Below, in pieces: positions 49,974-61,870 of a DNA stretch of 64,000 bases. This DNA is from Siphlonurus alternatus (lineage: Eukaryota; Arthropoda; Insecta; Ephemeroptera; Siphlonuridae). The position numbers were made by a program, and so were the translations under genes. Numbering within the stretch: position 1 is the first letter of the stretch; every line of letters begins with the position of its first letter. The DNA lies in contig OX463779.1 of the NCBI GenBank assembly GCA_949825025.1, positions 44,783,249 to 44,847,248 on the forward strand, read 5' to 3'. Below the pieces are notes generated by a model, which made no database searches, was not told where the DNA came from, and worked only from the letters and a program-made list of their open reading frames with translations.

Positions 49974-51963
49974 AAAAACTTGAAAATTTATATTTAGACA
50001 AAGCTCAACACGTAATGTATATTACTAGTAATAATAATTTATATTGCTTTCATTAAAATACACGTTATATTACAAGTCTCCTGTATAGTGTATTAAACTG
50101 ACTCGGATGAAAATCCACCACCAGCGTCAATACCTACTATATAACATATTATTATTTTATATATAGTATAAAGTATTACAACAGAGGACGGCTATCATGA
50201 AGCTTTATAAGCTCCAACACATGCACTCAAGCTAATTGTAACAAAAAGCTTATACAATATTCTCTTTCTAGTGCTTGAGATGAGACCGATTTGCAATTTA
50301 TCTATGTAATGCATTCACTATATTAAAAAGTTTCATGAAGTATCTTGTTCCTATTGTAGTAATTACTTCGAGAATTTAACGTCGTCTTTCTATAGTATTT
50401 AATTCTGTCTTTAATCAATTTTTTGTTACAAATATGCATATATGACTCAAATGATCCAATTATTTTAATTGATTACGATGTTTAAGAAAAAGTAATTAAT
50501 TAAACTAACTTTTATCTCAGTCAAAAGAATTGATGACTTTAAAAAAAAAAGTCTCAACAAAATTATTTTTTATAAGAATTAATGTTTATTGAAATATGCA
50601 ATTATATATTGATATAATTATATTTAGTTTATGAATTCATTTTTAATTAATTCCACTTCATTTTTTCAAAGGTCTCCCTCCTATATACCAGGAATACAGA
50701 TAATAAATACCTATACTAATATTTTTCTATTGATATATATTATATATCAGGTTTTACGGAAATTCTTTAATAATAGCAATATATATTATATTGTGTATCA
50801 GAATAAGAGATGTTAAAACAAATAAATATCAAGTCTATTAAACTCTATAAAAAAAATTACATTAAGATGCACAGAAGTCAATATTCACTTTATTTGCGAT
50901 CAACCGGAATTTTATATAGATACCCACACACACATGTATACTATCTTATTGTTCATCAGTGCTTTAAATATCATTACATACTAAGCCTTATCTTCCCAAG
51001 TAATCACATAAAGAAATATTGCTTGTGGGTGGAACATTAAAATCTGGTAGGAGGTTAAAGGAAAGGTTGAATAATTTAAGAATGAATTGTCATGCAAGAA
51101 CTATCTATCTGTAATAAAGATTGACAAGAGAAGCATTTCTCAGAAACTGTGGGCAGAAACAGAAATGCCAGCCTTTGTTATGTTGCTATAAATATTATAT
51201 TATTTATATATTTTATTTCACCCAAATACATGTATTGCATATGCATAATAAAAAAAATAGGGTGGGCATAACAAACTAACAAAGCATCAAGCAACACTAT
51301 ATATATTTACAAATAAATGTTGCATATCCTCGATGGCTGTTGAGTAATAATTTTTTTAATACCAATACATCTACGCCAGAGCCAAGAGTGAGCAGAGTTT
51401 TCCGTGATAATAATTGTACCTGCTTTATAATTAAATTGCAATATTTTTAATTGTTTAATTATATTATGAAACTTTTAATTACTTCAGCTCATATCCCTCT
51501 CACACAACACTTACTATTTCAATTAAACAGGTATGAACAGGTAATAATAATTTAATATGAGCTACGTTTAACTTAACACCTGTAATTAATGTTAGAGAAA
51601 ATAACTATACACTATTAATATTATCAAATTACATCAAAGTGGGTGTACTGTTAAATTAACTATGTTGACAGTTGCTTATAAATTTGGCATTACTTATTCA
51701 TTATATATATAATAATAATTCATAATTATTTTATTGTTTTTCAATGACAAGCTTCAACTTACAAATGCCGCAGCGCCGCATTCTTACATTGCTCTGTATA
51801 AGGTTTGTTAGGGAAAAATCTTTTTTATTTTTTCATTCATATTCTATGCTGCACAAATTCTCGAATATTTTTTATGTCGTGTAAAGTGATCTTTCCCGTA
51901 GCTCGTATGAATTATTAATCTTGTTCTTCATAAGAACCATCGAAAAAAATTAAAAACCAGAGG
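49974..51963. other. AT-rich DNA, no gene seen
   Basis: Two short plus-strand frames (50631-50816, 50810-51040) have AT-driven composition and no motif. No repeats recognised. Confidence 0.55.
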
Positions 51964-52088
51964 AGGGTCTTCAAATAACACAAATTACAACAATCTTTAA
52001 ATTAAGACAGTCTTAGCGTATTCTTTATTGTTGCGCTAAAACAGTCTTAGGCTAAGTTTAGGTTAAGTGGTGTTATTTGAAGACCCCC
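51964..52088. mobile_element. Family T foldback MITE
   Basis: AGGGTCTTCAAATAACAC at the left and GTGTTATTTGAAGACCCCC at the right are inverted repeats; GACAGTCTTAGCG and CGCTAAAACAGTCTTA form an additional inner pair. About 125 bp, single copy in the window. Confidence 0.75.
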
Positions 52089-52209
52089 CACAGGTACCGC
52101 TGGGTTAAAGGATAGGAAGCTTGAGAGAACATGTCGTCGCGCGCAGTTCGCGCGCTAGATTTTCATTGGCTGGGAGAATCGTTTCGTCAAAGTTGAAGCT
52201 TTGAAGCTT

Positions 52210-52337
52210 TGTACAGTCATCGCCTCAGAAAATTTCTCTTTGTGGCCTCGTTAATCACCATGACTCATAAGAATAACACAGGGCATGGTGATTAACAAGG
52301 CTACAGGAGGGAAAATTTCCAAGGCGACGAGTGTACA
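52210..52337. mobile_element. Family N foldback MITE, copy 3
   Basis: TGTACAGTCATCGCCTC at the left and CCAAGGCGACGAGTGTACA at the right; inner CTCGTTAATCACCATG and CATGGTGATTAACAAGGC are mirrored. TGTACA-type ends are common to all copies. Confidence 0.85.
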
Positions 52338-52557
52338 ATAATATAAGCACGTCACATCAGATCCCTGTAGTAAAAAAATAAGTCAAGTTGAAAGTACGTC
52401 TATTTCTCTATAACAATAAACGAACAAAAAAGTTAAAAAAACGTAAATTTGAACATTCGTCATCATACATGAGTATAATTATGATATTATTAAACACCAT
52501 GAGAGGTTTGTTAATTATAATACTGATGTATGGCGTGCTTATATAATTCTATTGTTA

Positions 52558-52673
52558 TGTATACTCGTCGTCTTGGAAAATTTCCCTCTTGTAGCCTTTT
52601 TAAATGCTCTGTGTTATTCTTATGGAGCATGGTGATTAACAAAGGGAAATTTTCCAAGGCGACAACAGTACAA
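52558..52673. mobile_element. Family N foldback MITE, copy 4
   Basis: TATACTCGTCGTCTTGGAAA and TTTCCAAGGCGACAACAGTA frame the copy, with GAGCATGGTGATTAACAAAG inside. Lies about 220 bp from copy 3 in the same arrangement, so local hopping or duplication is possible. Confidence 0.85.
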
Positions 52674-53828
52674 TGAAAAAGCAATAAATATGAATATTCA
52701 ATGGTTTTATAGCATTTTTTTTCTTTAAATTTTATTAATTTAATACAACATTAGCATACAACTAAAAGTTAATACATTCATTCATGATGCATTATTACGT
52801 CTTCTTGAAGAGTCTTGAAAGAGACTTGTAATTAATTAAATAGCATACAAGAATAAAACGTTAAGATCCTGATGGTCTTTGGTGAAAAACAATAGGGTCT
52901 TTTGAGAAAGAGGCCCTCTATATGTGTCCCTTTTCTTTTGTTCGTCTTCCCTCGAACACTTGTTTAAAAAAAAACTAGAAAATCTATATTATTTAATTAA
53001 TTAATCAATGAGTGATGTAAAGTGGAAATCCCTTTTTTATCCCTCACTCCCTTCTTAAATTCTTGTGTTGCATTCCCTGTTTACCCTGCTGGGTTTTACT
53101 TATTTCTTATTCATTCTATTTAAAATTATTTCCTTTTTGATTTAATCTTCTCTCTCTTTCTACCAAATTTAAACGAAGGATTTAACTTTTGTATATATTA
53201 TTACAATATACATAAAATTTAAAACAAAAATCACTGTTTTATTTAAAGTATTAACAAAGAATTATTTATTTTTTTAAATGTGATTGAATTTACTTTACCC
53301 ATATATAGTCATATAGCTGGAAGAAGAGAGAGAGACTCTAGTGACAGTTTTTATCGTAATACTTCGCTTCAACGCATTTGGCGCATTTCAACCAACCTTG
53401 CCATAAATATCGTTTTATATACAGTGTGTATAAAGCTTAACACCTCAATGCTTTAAAGTTTTGTTTATCAAGAAAACAAGATTGCATTTAATGTATTAAT
53501 ATAATTCTGTTATATAGAGTGTACTTCCCCTCTTCAAAAAACCTTTCTATTAATTTTATCAATTTACAGCCAAAAGATGACTTTCTTAAAATGGTTTAAA
53601 ATATATTAAGTTTTATAATAACAACAATTGTTTAAATAAGAATAGATATTGTGCTTCTGTAAAACGCACTTTATTACAAATTATGCTAAACCTATTACAT
53701 ATTAAAATATAGTAAATTTTGTTTAGTGAATCCAATACAGTATATAGATGTTACAGTATTTAACAAATTTGGATACATAAAACGTTATAGTAAATCTCTA
53801 TAGCCTAATATAATAACATAATTAAAAC
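52674..53828. other. AT-rich DNA, no gene seen
   Basis: No frames with recognised motifs and no clear repeats; a pyrimidine-rich patch lies near 53030-53165. Confidence 0.55.
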
Positions 53829-53978
53829 CAGGCGCGGATCCAGAAAAAAATTTCGGGAGGGGCTGCCTCCATAAGGCCAATGTTAAAAAAAAAATTTGGA
53901 GTGGGGGAAATGCCTATATTGCCCATGTTAAATTCAAAATTTGCAGCCCCCCCAGCCCACCCCCTGGATCCGCGCCTG
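53829..53978. mobile_element. hAT-type MITE family P, copy 2, with intact 8-bp duplication
   Basis: ATTAAAAC at 53821-53828 and again at 53979-53986 flanks a 150-bp unit starting CAGGCGCGGATCCAG and ending CTGGATCCGCGCCTG. An 8-bp target duplication with CAG/CTG ends is diagnostic of hAT transposons. GC-rich terminal arms surround the more AT-rich centre; non-coding. The perfect duplication implies a fairly recent insertion. Confidence 0.95.
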
Positions 53979-54502
53979 ATTAAAACCATTTTCACAGATA
54001 CGATTTAAATAAACATATTTTAATTAATTATACCCACATTATATTATATATATACACATTTATGTATATCACACATGAATTGTTATGTATAAAATACATC
54101 ATATTTGGTTAAGGAACAATAGGCCTTTCTAGTAGTTTTTTATGTATACTTAATAACTCTAACGAAATTTGAAAGGAAAAAAAAAATGCATGGAAATTAC
54201 ATTGTTGAAATTGCATGTGAAATTCTCGGCTGTCATTTCCACTGCTGATATACAAATGTAGGCTAATTGTCGTTCATACAATGTTTCTCTACTCCACCTC
54301 CGATAAGGTAAATGAAATAAATAAGGTAAATAGCCGTGGCGAGGTTGGTCTATATGATATTTGTGGATGGGTGCCAATTTAATTTTGAACTCTTATCTAA
54401 TTTGTTTGATAATTAATTTTTCTTTATTTTAGTATTAGGATTTCAAGACTCAAATCTTGCAATCAATATTTGTGGTTTTCAATTGAAACATAAAGAGACA
54501 GT

Positions 54503-54628
54503 GGGGGCAATTCATGAAAGAGTTATCCAAAAAGTTATCCCGGTTTATCACTAACCGCTGTTAGCGCCAGACTAATTCAATGATATTAAACGTGCTGGTA
54601 AGTGATAAGCGTGGATAAATCGCTCCCA
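54503..54628. mobile_element. Family U MITE, copy 1
   Basis: GGGGGCAATTCATGAAAGAG, TTATCCAAAAAGTTATCC and GTTTATCACTAACCGC align with the reverse complement of 56121-56238; the right end reads AGTGATAAGCGTGGATAAAT. About 125 bp. Confidence 0.75.
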
Positions 54629-55207
54629 ATGAGTATTAGAATTTAAAGTTTTCAAAATATTAATTTCTTAAAGTAAATTATTTTGATTTTTAATAATAAC
54701 AAAAAAGAATGTTTTCAGAAAAATAAGACAGTTTTTTAATACACTATACAATGTATTTTTTAGTAAAAAGTAGTGTGGTATAAATATATTTATTATATTG
54801 AGAATTTTATACAGTCGACAACATTGTTTATCTTCATGTTTTTCTAATATTTTATTTCTAGGCTGCTGTTTCAAACACATGAAGTTTGACTGAATATAAT
54901 CACATTGCTGGAGATAGAAGAGAATTAAGCTGTGTGCTTCACAAGATATTACAAAAATACGTTGTTGAGCGGATCACTGGACAACACAGACTTTAGATTA
55001 AATATGAAGCTGTCACACGCTCTCACTTCAAAGCGCTACTCATAGTAAGAGTCTTTGGCACAAATCTTCTATTAAAAAAATATATTTCTTCATTTTCCAT
55101 ATATTTTAAAATACTATATTCTATTCTATAAGTAACATTCAACTAGTAAATAACAAACACATTTTTTCACAAATAAAATAAAAATGTGTGTACTTCTTCC
55201 TATAACA
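54629..55207. other. No gene recognised
   Basis: A minus-strand AT-rich frame at 54668-54880 has no motif. A less AT-rich stretch at 54890-55050 is unique in the window. Confidence 0.45.
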
Positions 55208-55428
55208 AAAGTTTCATTTTTACGTTTTGGGTAGCTTCGAGATGCCCGAAGATCTTCGAGATGTAATCAGAAAACCCTAAAATATTTTTTTAAGAAAAAT
55301 TATTCGAATAGCTAAGAGAAATTAATTTCGAGACTGCAACTTTAAGACGTATGCTGCTGACAATATTTTGCCTACAAAATCGTGAAGTCATATTATTTTA
55401 TGACGTATGGTGAAAGACCCGTGATTTA
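55208..55428 (-). repeat. Interspersed repeat Z, copy 2 (uninterrupted)
   Basis: Reverse complement matches the two flanks of the interrupted copy at 29584-30356: ATATGACTTCACGATTT, GTAGGCAAAA, GAAATTAATTTC, TCGAAGATCTTCGGGCATCT and AACGTAAAAATGAAACTTT. The single TTAA at 55342-55345 corresponds to the family H insertion point. Confidence 0.8.
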
Positions 55429-56120
55429 TTATGCTATTCAACCGCTTATATTTTTTACTTAGATTTTATATCTTTATCAGCTAAATGTAGGTTACATGGC
55501 TAAAGAATCTAAAGAAAAGAATGTTGCAACAATTCACTGATGTGCCCTCCATTCTTACAATATATTCAGTGTTATTTCTTCGTCCAAAGATAAAACTTCA
55601 TACTTAAAATTTCACAGGAAATATTTAGAATTTCACGTGTTTGTTTAAAATAAAAGTGGTATGTCTGAACATAAATTTTAACTTGCAACATTTTAACAAA
55701 TAACTCCAAAATGCTCCAAGTACGTACTTCTTCCGCAATGTACACATCATATCAGTTATGATAACTACTGGTATGCATACATGGGGTCAAATGCCTGTTG
55801 TCTCATTTTTACGTTATTTACATGTGATTTTCCATGTCATGTCGTGTTATTTTATCTCTTATGGATGCAATTTACGAAGAAAGATGTATTAACTTTTTTG
55901 TGCAATTAATATTTATTTTTTATATATACTCGTGTATACAATTTTTGGACGAAGCAGCTTTTCTGATGTATGGTAAATGTTCGCTCTATGTGTATATAGG
56001 CTCCTTTTAGCCTTTAACTTTCACTAATTTGGATTATTATGTTCTTTATGCTATTATTTATTTATTTATTATTTTTTTCCCTACTCCCTACAATGTAATT
56101 TATTCCAAATAAACAAATAT
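55429..56120. other. AT-rich DNA, no gene seen
   Basis: Near 56040-56120 TTTATTTATTTATT runs and AATAAACAAATATTATTATC resemble a LINE 3' end, but no coding relic was found upstream. Confidence 0.4.
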
Positions 56121-56238
56121 TATTATCCATGTTTCTCACTAGCCACGTTTAGTGTCATTAAATTAAATGGGCAACTAAACGTGGTTAGTGAGAAACGTTG
56201 TTAACTTTCTGGATAACTTTTTAATGAATCACCTCCTA
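56121..56238. mobile_element. Family U MITE, copy 2
   Basis: GTTTCTCACTAGCCACGTTT at the left and AAACGTGGTTAGTGAGAAAC at the right form a strong inverted repeat; GTTAACTTTCTGGATAACTT completes the match with copy 1 in reverse. Confidence 0.8.
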
Positions 56239-56617
56239 TAATATTTTTATTTTATTAATTACAATGAATGAATCGAGCTTCAATGATTCAAACTTTGTAA
56301 GACTTGTAAGTAAGACTCTATTGATACTTATAGTTGAAAGTGGCAATTTCAGTGGTAACATAGATGTAAATCTTGGAAAGTTCAAACTTTACGCCTGACT
56401 GAGTTACTGAGCATGGAACTGCAGCTTCCAGTGACAAGGAGATGCAATTGGAAGGAGATGAGAAAAGAGCATCAATTCTATAGTCATACCAGAGAAGTTA
56501 AAGTTTACATCATTGGCCTCTATTGACATTCAAGTTAATCCAATGTTACTTGGAAACTATTCTTATCACTATATATATATATATATATATAGGAAAAAGA
56601 GTAAATTGGAGAAAAGA

Positions 56618-56887
56618 TGGTAATACGAGATTACAAAATCTGTACAGCAAATTTGTGTCTGAGCATCACAATGTGGACATATTCAACTCTTTGCTTTGCC
56701 AATTTCGGACTGAACTCATGAATGCTCTGTTTAAATCATTTTTTTATGTAAATTGTGCTTACATTTATTTGACTATGCTTCTTTTTTTTTATTTTTACAA
56801 TTATTTATTTAGGATTATTATTGACTTTATTATATTTGGTACTGTGGTTATGTAACTGTTACAGAATAAATAAGAATTTGAATTTGT
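56618..56887 (+). pseudogene. Dead LINE 3' end, same family as 2078-2816
   Basis: Reads RLQNLYSKFVSEHHNVDIFN then LCQFRTELMNALF, closely matching the C-terminus of the relic at 2078-2816, then a T-rich 3' UTR with TTGACTTTATTATATTTGGT and the same ending AATAAATAAGAATTTG. The stop codon seen in the other copy is lost, so the frame runs on into the UTR. Severely 5'-truncated (about 270 bp). Confidence 0.85.
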
Positions 56888-58259
56888 AATACAATATGGA
56901 TAAGATGGTATAATTAAGCCAGAGTAAAATATTATTAATATAATATATAATTATTATATATATTGCATTTATTATTTATTATTAATACAACAGGTACTAC
57001 ACAATAAATTTTAGTAATAAAATGGACTAATTGTTATGTGCAACCCCCCTCTCCCTCGCCCCTAATAATAATGTCCATTGTTTGTTATTATTCTTTTATA
57101 TAAAGAATGCAAATTTACAAAACAATGATGAAAAAATTGAAAACAAAAATAATGATATCTACACTTTTATTTCCGTATATAACATTACACATTTATAATA
57201 TACAATATACATAACATATATTATAATACACATAATATATATATACATATATTTATCATCATATCATCCATTCTATTCATATGTATTCATGCATAATTAT
57301 TTTGCTCATCAAAATTCATTCTAATACGTCATTAATTACATTAATTATTGTAATAATAATATAATTAAATTATACTATACCTGTCATACTAAATATATAC
57401 GAACATGCAGCTTTGTCCATCGATCTATATTATAATATTAAAGCCTTAATTTATCCAAGTAAAATTTTAAGCAAGTATTGTATATATACTTAAAGTGTGA
57501 AAATGTTAATAATTATAATTGTAGTTAGTATATATAATAATATAGTCTTGTGTAAGCAAGTCAACAAGGCATGTGACTAAGTCATCGTCATTTGAAATTA
57601 ACCTACCTTGTTATGGGCTTATACTAGCAGCAGCAGGCACTCGGTGTAAGGAAGAGAAGCTACGTTATTACCAGAACACACAAACGTTCACCCACCACAC
57701 GCAAACTCTGCTTCAAGATTTTAACATCACCCTCCTTTTAAACAGCGGATATTCATTCCATTTTGTTTACCATACACTTGTTGTGTGTTTGCTGAGAATA
57801 ATTCGATAGAGAAAATTATCTAACTATTAAAATTTTGTTATATAATTCAAATTAATAAGAAAAAAATGTATAATGATATTTTACATATATCATGATATTA
57901 AAAAATAATACATTTAAAGAACATGAAATATTCTTTAAATATAAAAATATTAAATTTTTAAATATTTACTTGTTTTTTTATTTTAATTATATCTTTTATC
58001 TAAGGAAATAAATATGTTGTGTATATTTCTAACAGTAAGAGGAAAACAACAACAATATTGTTGAGAATATTCTAAAACTATTTAAAATTTAAACATTTAT
58101 GTAATGGAAATGTAACAAAATAAATTTAATACATTATAAGATATTGTAATTCTGTCTTTTAAATAATATAATGTTTTATAATAATTATACAACAAAATTT
58201 TAATGTACAATGACATTATTAAATTTGATTTCATTCAATATTTATTTAATGTTTTAAAT
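56888..58259. other. AT-rich DNA, no confident gene
   Basis: A plus-strand frame at 57573-57809 lies in a less AT-rich patch (57560-57740) and could be an exon remnant; no motif is recognised. Confidence 0.45.
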
Positions 58260-58636
58260 TGACAACGCTTCATGATAATTTTTATTGCAGAAATTAATAG
58301 AGGATATAAATACCAAATTATGTTACTATAATTTTTTTCACTTTTTTTGAGTCCCGGAATTGTTTTTAAAAATTATTGAAAGTACTGAAAGTTTTATTAC
58401 CGCCCTGAATCCTAGAATCCTTAATAAAAAGAATAGGGCCCAAACCCAAACCCTATTATTGACGCAAAAAGGATAGAGCCCAAACTAAAACCCTATTATT
58501 GACGCCTCCAGGGAGCGTGGCTGCAGTTTCAATATTTTTTACAAAAATAATTTTCCTGGACTCAAAAAATCGGATAATCATAACTTGGCTCCCTCTATTC
58601 ATTTCTATAATAAAAAAAAACATGCAAGTTATCCAT
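58260..58636. mobile_element. Family J MITE, copy 6 (subfamily J1) with internal duplication
   Basis: TTGACAACGCTTCATG at the left and CATGCAAGTTATCCA at the right. AACCCTATTATTGACGC occurs twice about 45 bases apart with GGATAGAGCCCAAAC, so the core has an internal tandem duplication absent from the other copies. Confidence 0.8.
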
Positions 58637-59268
58637 TGTCTTTTTTAAATGTATTATTCTGAATCTCCATTACTTTGATGTATGTTACGTTGAATGTATT
58701 GATCTAAAATGTTGTTGAGAGAGAGAGGCGAGTTTGTGCTTTCTGAAGGCGACGACATAAATCACGTGATTTCAGTCAGCAAGCAGTGGTGTATATAGAC
58801 CTGCCCAGTAGCCTGACTGCACCACCCACACACGGCCGCGGTCTTTGCCCAAGGGTTGCGCCGCACTAGTAGCCTACATTAGGCGTGACTGCCACATTGG
58901 CTGTGCTGTCAGACTGGGGCTACATTTGTCAGCTTGGGAGGCACTTCAACTACTACTTGCAACAATCCATCATTCAACCTTTGCCCCCCCTAAAACACCC
59001 CCATCTATAGAAGCACACTCAGTGTAACTTTGAATATTAATAGTCTCAATGCAACATTCTCTTCATGTTCACAACAATTGATTTCTATGTATTTTATCGT
59101 AAATAAGTCAATACTTATTTTAAACAAGTTGTTTACTATATTTTATATAGTTATTATAGAGGGGATTGCATTGACGTCATGTCCATATGGCAAGTAGGCA
59201 GCGCTGAGGTGGGCTAGAATACACAACATACTATATTAACAAAATGTATAATTATTATTGTTTTTTAG
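58637..59268. other. GC-richer patch, possible promoter or exon
   Basis: 58730-59030 is clearly less AT-rich than its surroundings. TATATA at 58792-58797 precedes CCTGCCCAGTAGCCTGACTG by a spacing that would suit a core promoter. A short frame (58845-59027) with no motif follows. Nothing confirms a gene. Confidence 0.35.
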
Positions 59269-59272
59269 TTAA

Positions 59273-59610
59273 GGTAGAGATAATGTCGATCAGCTCTTTT
59301 TTTAGCTCCATTTGATTAGCATGTAAGCCTTAGCAAAGTATTATTCACAAAAATTCTGCTTTTTTTTTTCGAGAGGCAGATATTAGTGCCTAAAAGCCAT
59401 AGAAAAAATTTCAAAGCAATTTAACGAGCTGATTTTTTTTAATTAATTTATTTAATTTTCAGCATAGGGCTTTCCCATGGAGAGACAAACTAAAAACTTC
59501 CCCCTAATACCTGCCTCTCAAAAAAAATGTCAGAATTTTTGTGAATTTGCTAAGTTTTACATGTTAATCAATTAGAGCTAAAAAAACAGCTGATCGACGT
59601 TATCTCTACC
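59273..59610. mobile_element. Family H foldback MITE, copy 2 (TTAA flanks)
   Basis: TTAA at 59269-59272 and 59611-59614. Ends GGTAGAGATAATGTCGATC and GATCGACGTTATCTCTACC; shares AGTGCCTAAAAGCCATAGAA and CAGCATAGGGCTTTCCCATG with copy 1, but its right arm has lost about 70 bases. Non-coding. Confidence 0.9.
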
Positions 59611-59614
59611 TTAA

Positions 59615-60121
59615 CTTAATAAAATAAATCATGTTTAAATACTGTAAGAATATAGAACAATACACGATAGAACTCGCAGAAAAATCTCGCCACCAAAAAA
59701 CTGTTAAAAGTACATTTTTTTTTGTCATTGCTCCTTATGTTTTTAACACAATCTTGCCCTCCACTTTCTTTTTTTCCCACCCCTCCTTCTGCAGCGAGCA
59801 AGTAGCGAATATTGTTTTACCTCCCCTCACGAGTTTCACGTAAACATATAAAACAGCAATAAAGAACAAACTCTATAAGTTAAAGTATAAGAAACTTAAC
59901 TTTTTATGTTTTATGCTTCTAGAGTTTTTTTTTTAAGTTAGGTATATGTTGTTTTGTTTGAATGTTTACAGAAAACTTACACAAAGCAAAATGTTATTGT
60001 ATAGAAACTACCATATACTTTACCTACAGTTACAGCAAAACATACTTGATACAAGACTCCGTACATAACATCTGTTTTATAATAGAGTTTAATTATAACA
60101 ATTTTACAGAAAAACTGCAGA

Positions 60122-60122
<1 letters not shown>
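59615..60122. other. AT-rich DNA, no gene seen
   Basis: Overlapping frames on both strands at 59616-59843 without motifs. Nothing else recognised. Confidence 0.5.

Positions 60123-60166
<44 letters not shown>
60123..60166. repeat. (TTA)n microsatellite, left flank
   Basis: About 44 bases of perfect TTA repeats immediately before the GC-rich insert; the same repeat resumes at 60568. Confidence 0.97.
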
Positions 60167-60565
60167 TGTGTTTCTAACTCCCAACCTAGTTGGGGTGGTT
60201 AAGCGCCAGCACCGGGCCCAATTGGGCCAAGATGAAGGCGCCCGCTGGTCCTGTTGGGGATGTTACGATCCAGAGTCTCCTACTCAGCTGCGGGCAATGA
60301 GGGCTTCCCGGGTACACCCGCAAATAGCCCATCACACAGCCTTTCGGGCAGGTCCTCTCCTAGGCGCGGTGGGACACATTTCCGCTAGCACTCTTGGGTG
60401 CTGGATGCCTTTAACCAGGGCACTTAGAGGTGGGGATGCATCTTGGGCTTCCCAAACCAATGCCCTGGCCGCCCTGTGGTTCAAGAACCACAGGCTACGG
60501 GCCAGAGGTCACACTCGCAAGGCAACCCCCAACCCGCATGTCCTTCCTGAGCGCGGGGGGACACG

Positions 60566-60567
<2 letters not shown>
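60167..60567. mobile_element. GC-rich 401-bp insert within (TTA)n
   Basis: Roughly 60% GC by eye, against about 28% in the surroundings, with sharp edges exactly at the two TTA arrays. It contains an inverted repeat CTGTGGTTC/GAACCACAG (near 60473-60492) and many CpGs. The plus-strand frame passing through has no recognised domain. Retroelements of the R4/Dong group are known to target TAA repeats, so a severely truncated Dong-like copy or a dependent SINE is a reasonable guess; a captured GC-rich fragment is the alternative. Confidence 0.5.

Positions 60568-60607
<40 letters not shown>
60568..60607. repeat. (TTA)n microsatellite, right flank
   Basis: About 40 bases of TTA repeats in the same strand orientation as the left flank, consistent with a split or duplicated target. 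Confidence 0.97.
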
Positions 60608-60608
<1 letters not shown>

Positions 60609-60768
60609 CTATTTATAAATGTTAATATTTATAAGCAATTTCCAAAGGTTTTAATTGGTAAACAAACATTGTTGCATTATTATATTTGTGAGTACTTGTA
60701 AAATAATTACATGAACCAGAGAACTAATTGTAAGTTAGAACCCCTCATCACTGTACATGTGTACAATC

Positions 60769-60797
60769 AGAGAGCTTTGATTTAATCAAAGCTCTCT
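60769..60797. repeat. 29-bp palindrome
   Basis: AGAGAGCTTTGATT (60769-60782), a single T, then its exact complement AATCAAAGCTCTCT. Unrelated to other repeats seen. Confidence 0.9.
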
Positions 60798-60984
60798 GCA
60801 TGGTACAATATTACTATGTTACAACCACCACTTGCTCTTTTCCACTTTTTATACTAAAACTATTGAACATAGTACTGTACAGTATGATAAATTAAAGTGT
60901 AATAATTACTTTGAGTTGATTCAATTATACAGCGGGTGTTTATAAAATATGTGAGAATTTAACTCTTAATATAAATACAATATA

Positions 60985-61290
60985 GAGTAATGTCCTCATT
61001 TGTTTTTAGTGCAGAAATGGATAGAGGGTGCAAAGTTATGCTACCCTGATTTTTTTCCGATTTTTTAGAGCCCGGGAACTATTTTTAAAAAATTATTGAA
61101 AGTCCTTTTCGTGACGTCACGAGACGCCGCTCCTTAAGAAAAAGATAGGACTTGCCGCCGCGTGACGTCACAAAAAGGACTTTCAATAATTTTTTAAAAA
61201 TAGTTCCCGGTCTCAAAAAAATCTGAAAAAAATCAGGGTAGCATAACTTTGCACCCTCTATCCATTTCTGCAATAAAAAAATGGAGGACA
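60985..61290. mobile_element. Family J MITE, copy 7
   Basis: GAATGGATAGAGGGTGC-type left arm (GTGCAAAGTTATGCTACCCT, GAGCCCGGGAACTATTTTTA) and a nearly perfect right arm. The core differs from the other copies: mirrored AGTCCTTTTCGTGACGTCAC and GTGACGTCACAAAAAGGACT replace the CGCCTC/GGATAGG core. Best-preserved arms of the family. Confidence 0.85.
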
Positions 61291-61772
61291 ATACTCCATT
61301 AAGGCACAATTTTTAACGTAAATTATTAACCCTTTTATTTTTAAAGCTCAGCATTTGTATACAAATATGCATGCCAACCATTTAGAAAATTTAAACAAAA
61401 TTAAAATTGATACTTACATCATTCATCTTACATACAGTTCATGCAGGTTATGCACTCAACGACTCTATATATAATATAAACGCCCTGTATTATTGGAAAC
61501 TCCCTACTTGATGTTATAATAAGTACTGCAATTACAATTTTCAAGTACATGCAGCTATATTCTATAATATGAAACAAGAATAGTATTGACAACCATTATG
61601 ACAGCATGCAGGTTATATATATAAGAAAGATACCATGAATAGCATGTCAAAATATTCTAGTTCCATATAGAGTATATTATTATATATAACATTTAAACTG
61701 TAGTCCAGCACCTTACACCCTGAAGTTATAGGCAAGTTCATACGCAGCAGGGACTTCAGAGCTATCACATTA
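61291..61772. other. AT-rich DNA, no gene seen
   Basis: No frames, repeats or structure recognised. Confidence 0.55.
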
Positions 61773-61870
61773 TAAAGTCGTTCCCATTATTTGACGTCAT
61801 GAACATTTCCTTTGTTCTCCAATGGGAGGGTCATGTGACGTCAAACATAAGATAAATGGGGACGATTTTA
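61773..61870. mobile_element. Family S MITE, copy 2
   Basis: TAAAGTCGTTCCCATTAT at the left and GATAAATGGGGACGATTTTA at the right; shares CATTTCCTTTGTTCTCCAAT and GTGACGTCAAAC with 34624-34731. Two TGACGTCA sites. Confidence 0.78.

Noticed and set aside
60168..60701. 177-residue open frame across the GC-rich insert
   Set aside because: The frame is open mainly because of high GC and reads into the TTA repeat as poly-Ile; no restriction-like endonuclease or RT motif could be found in it.
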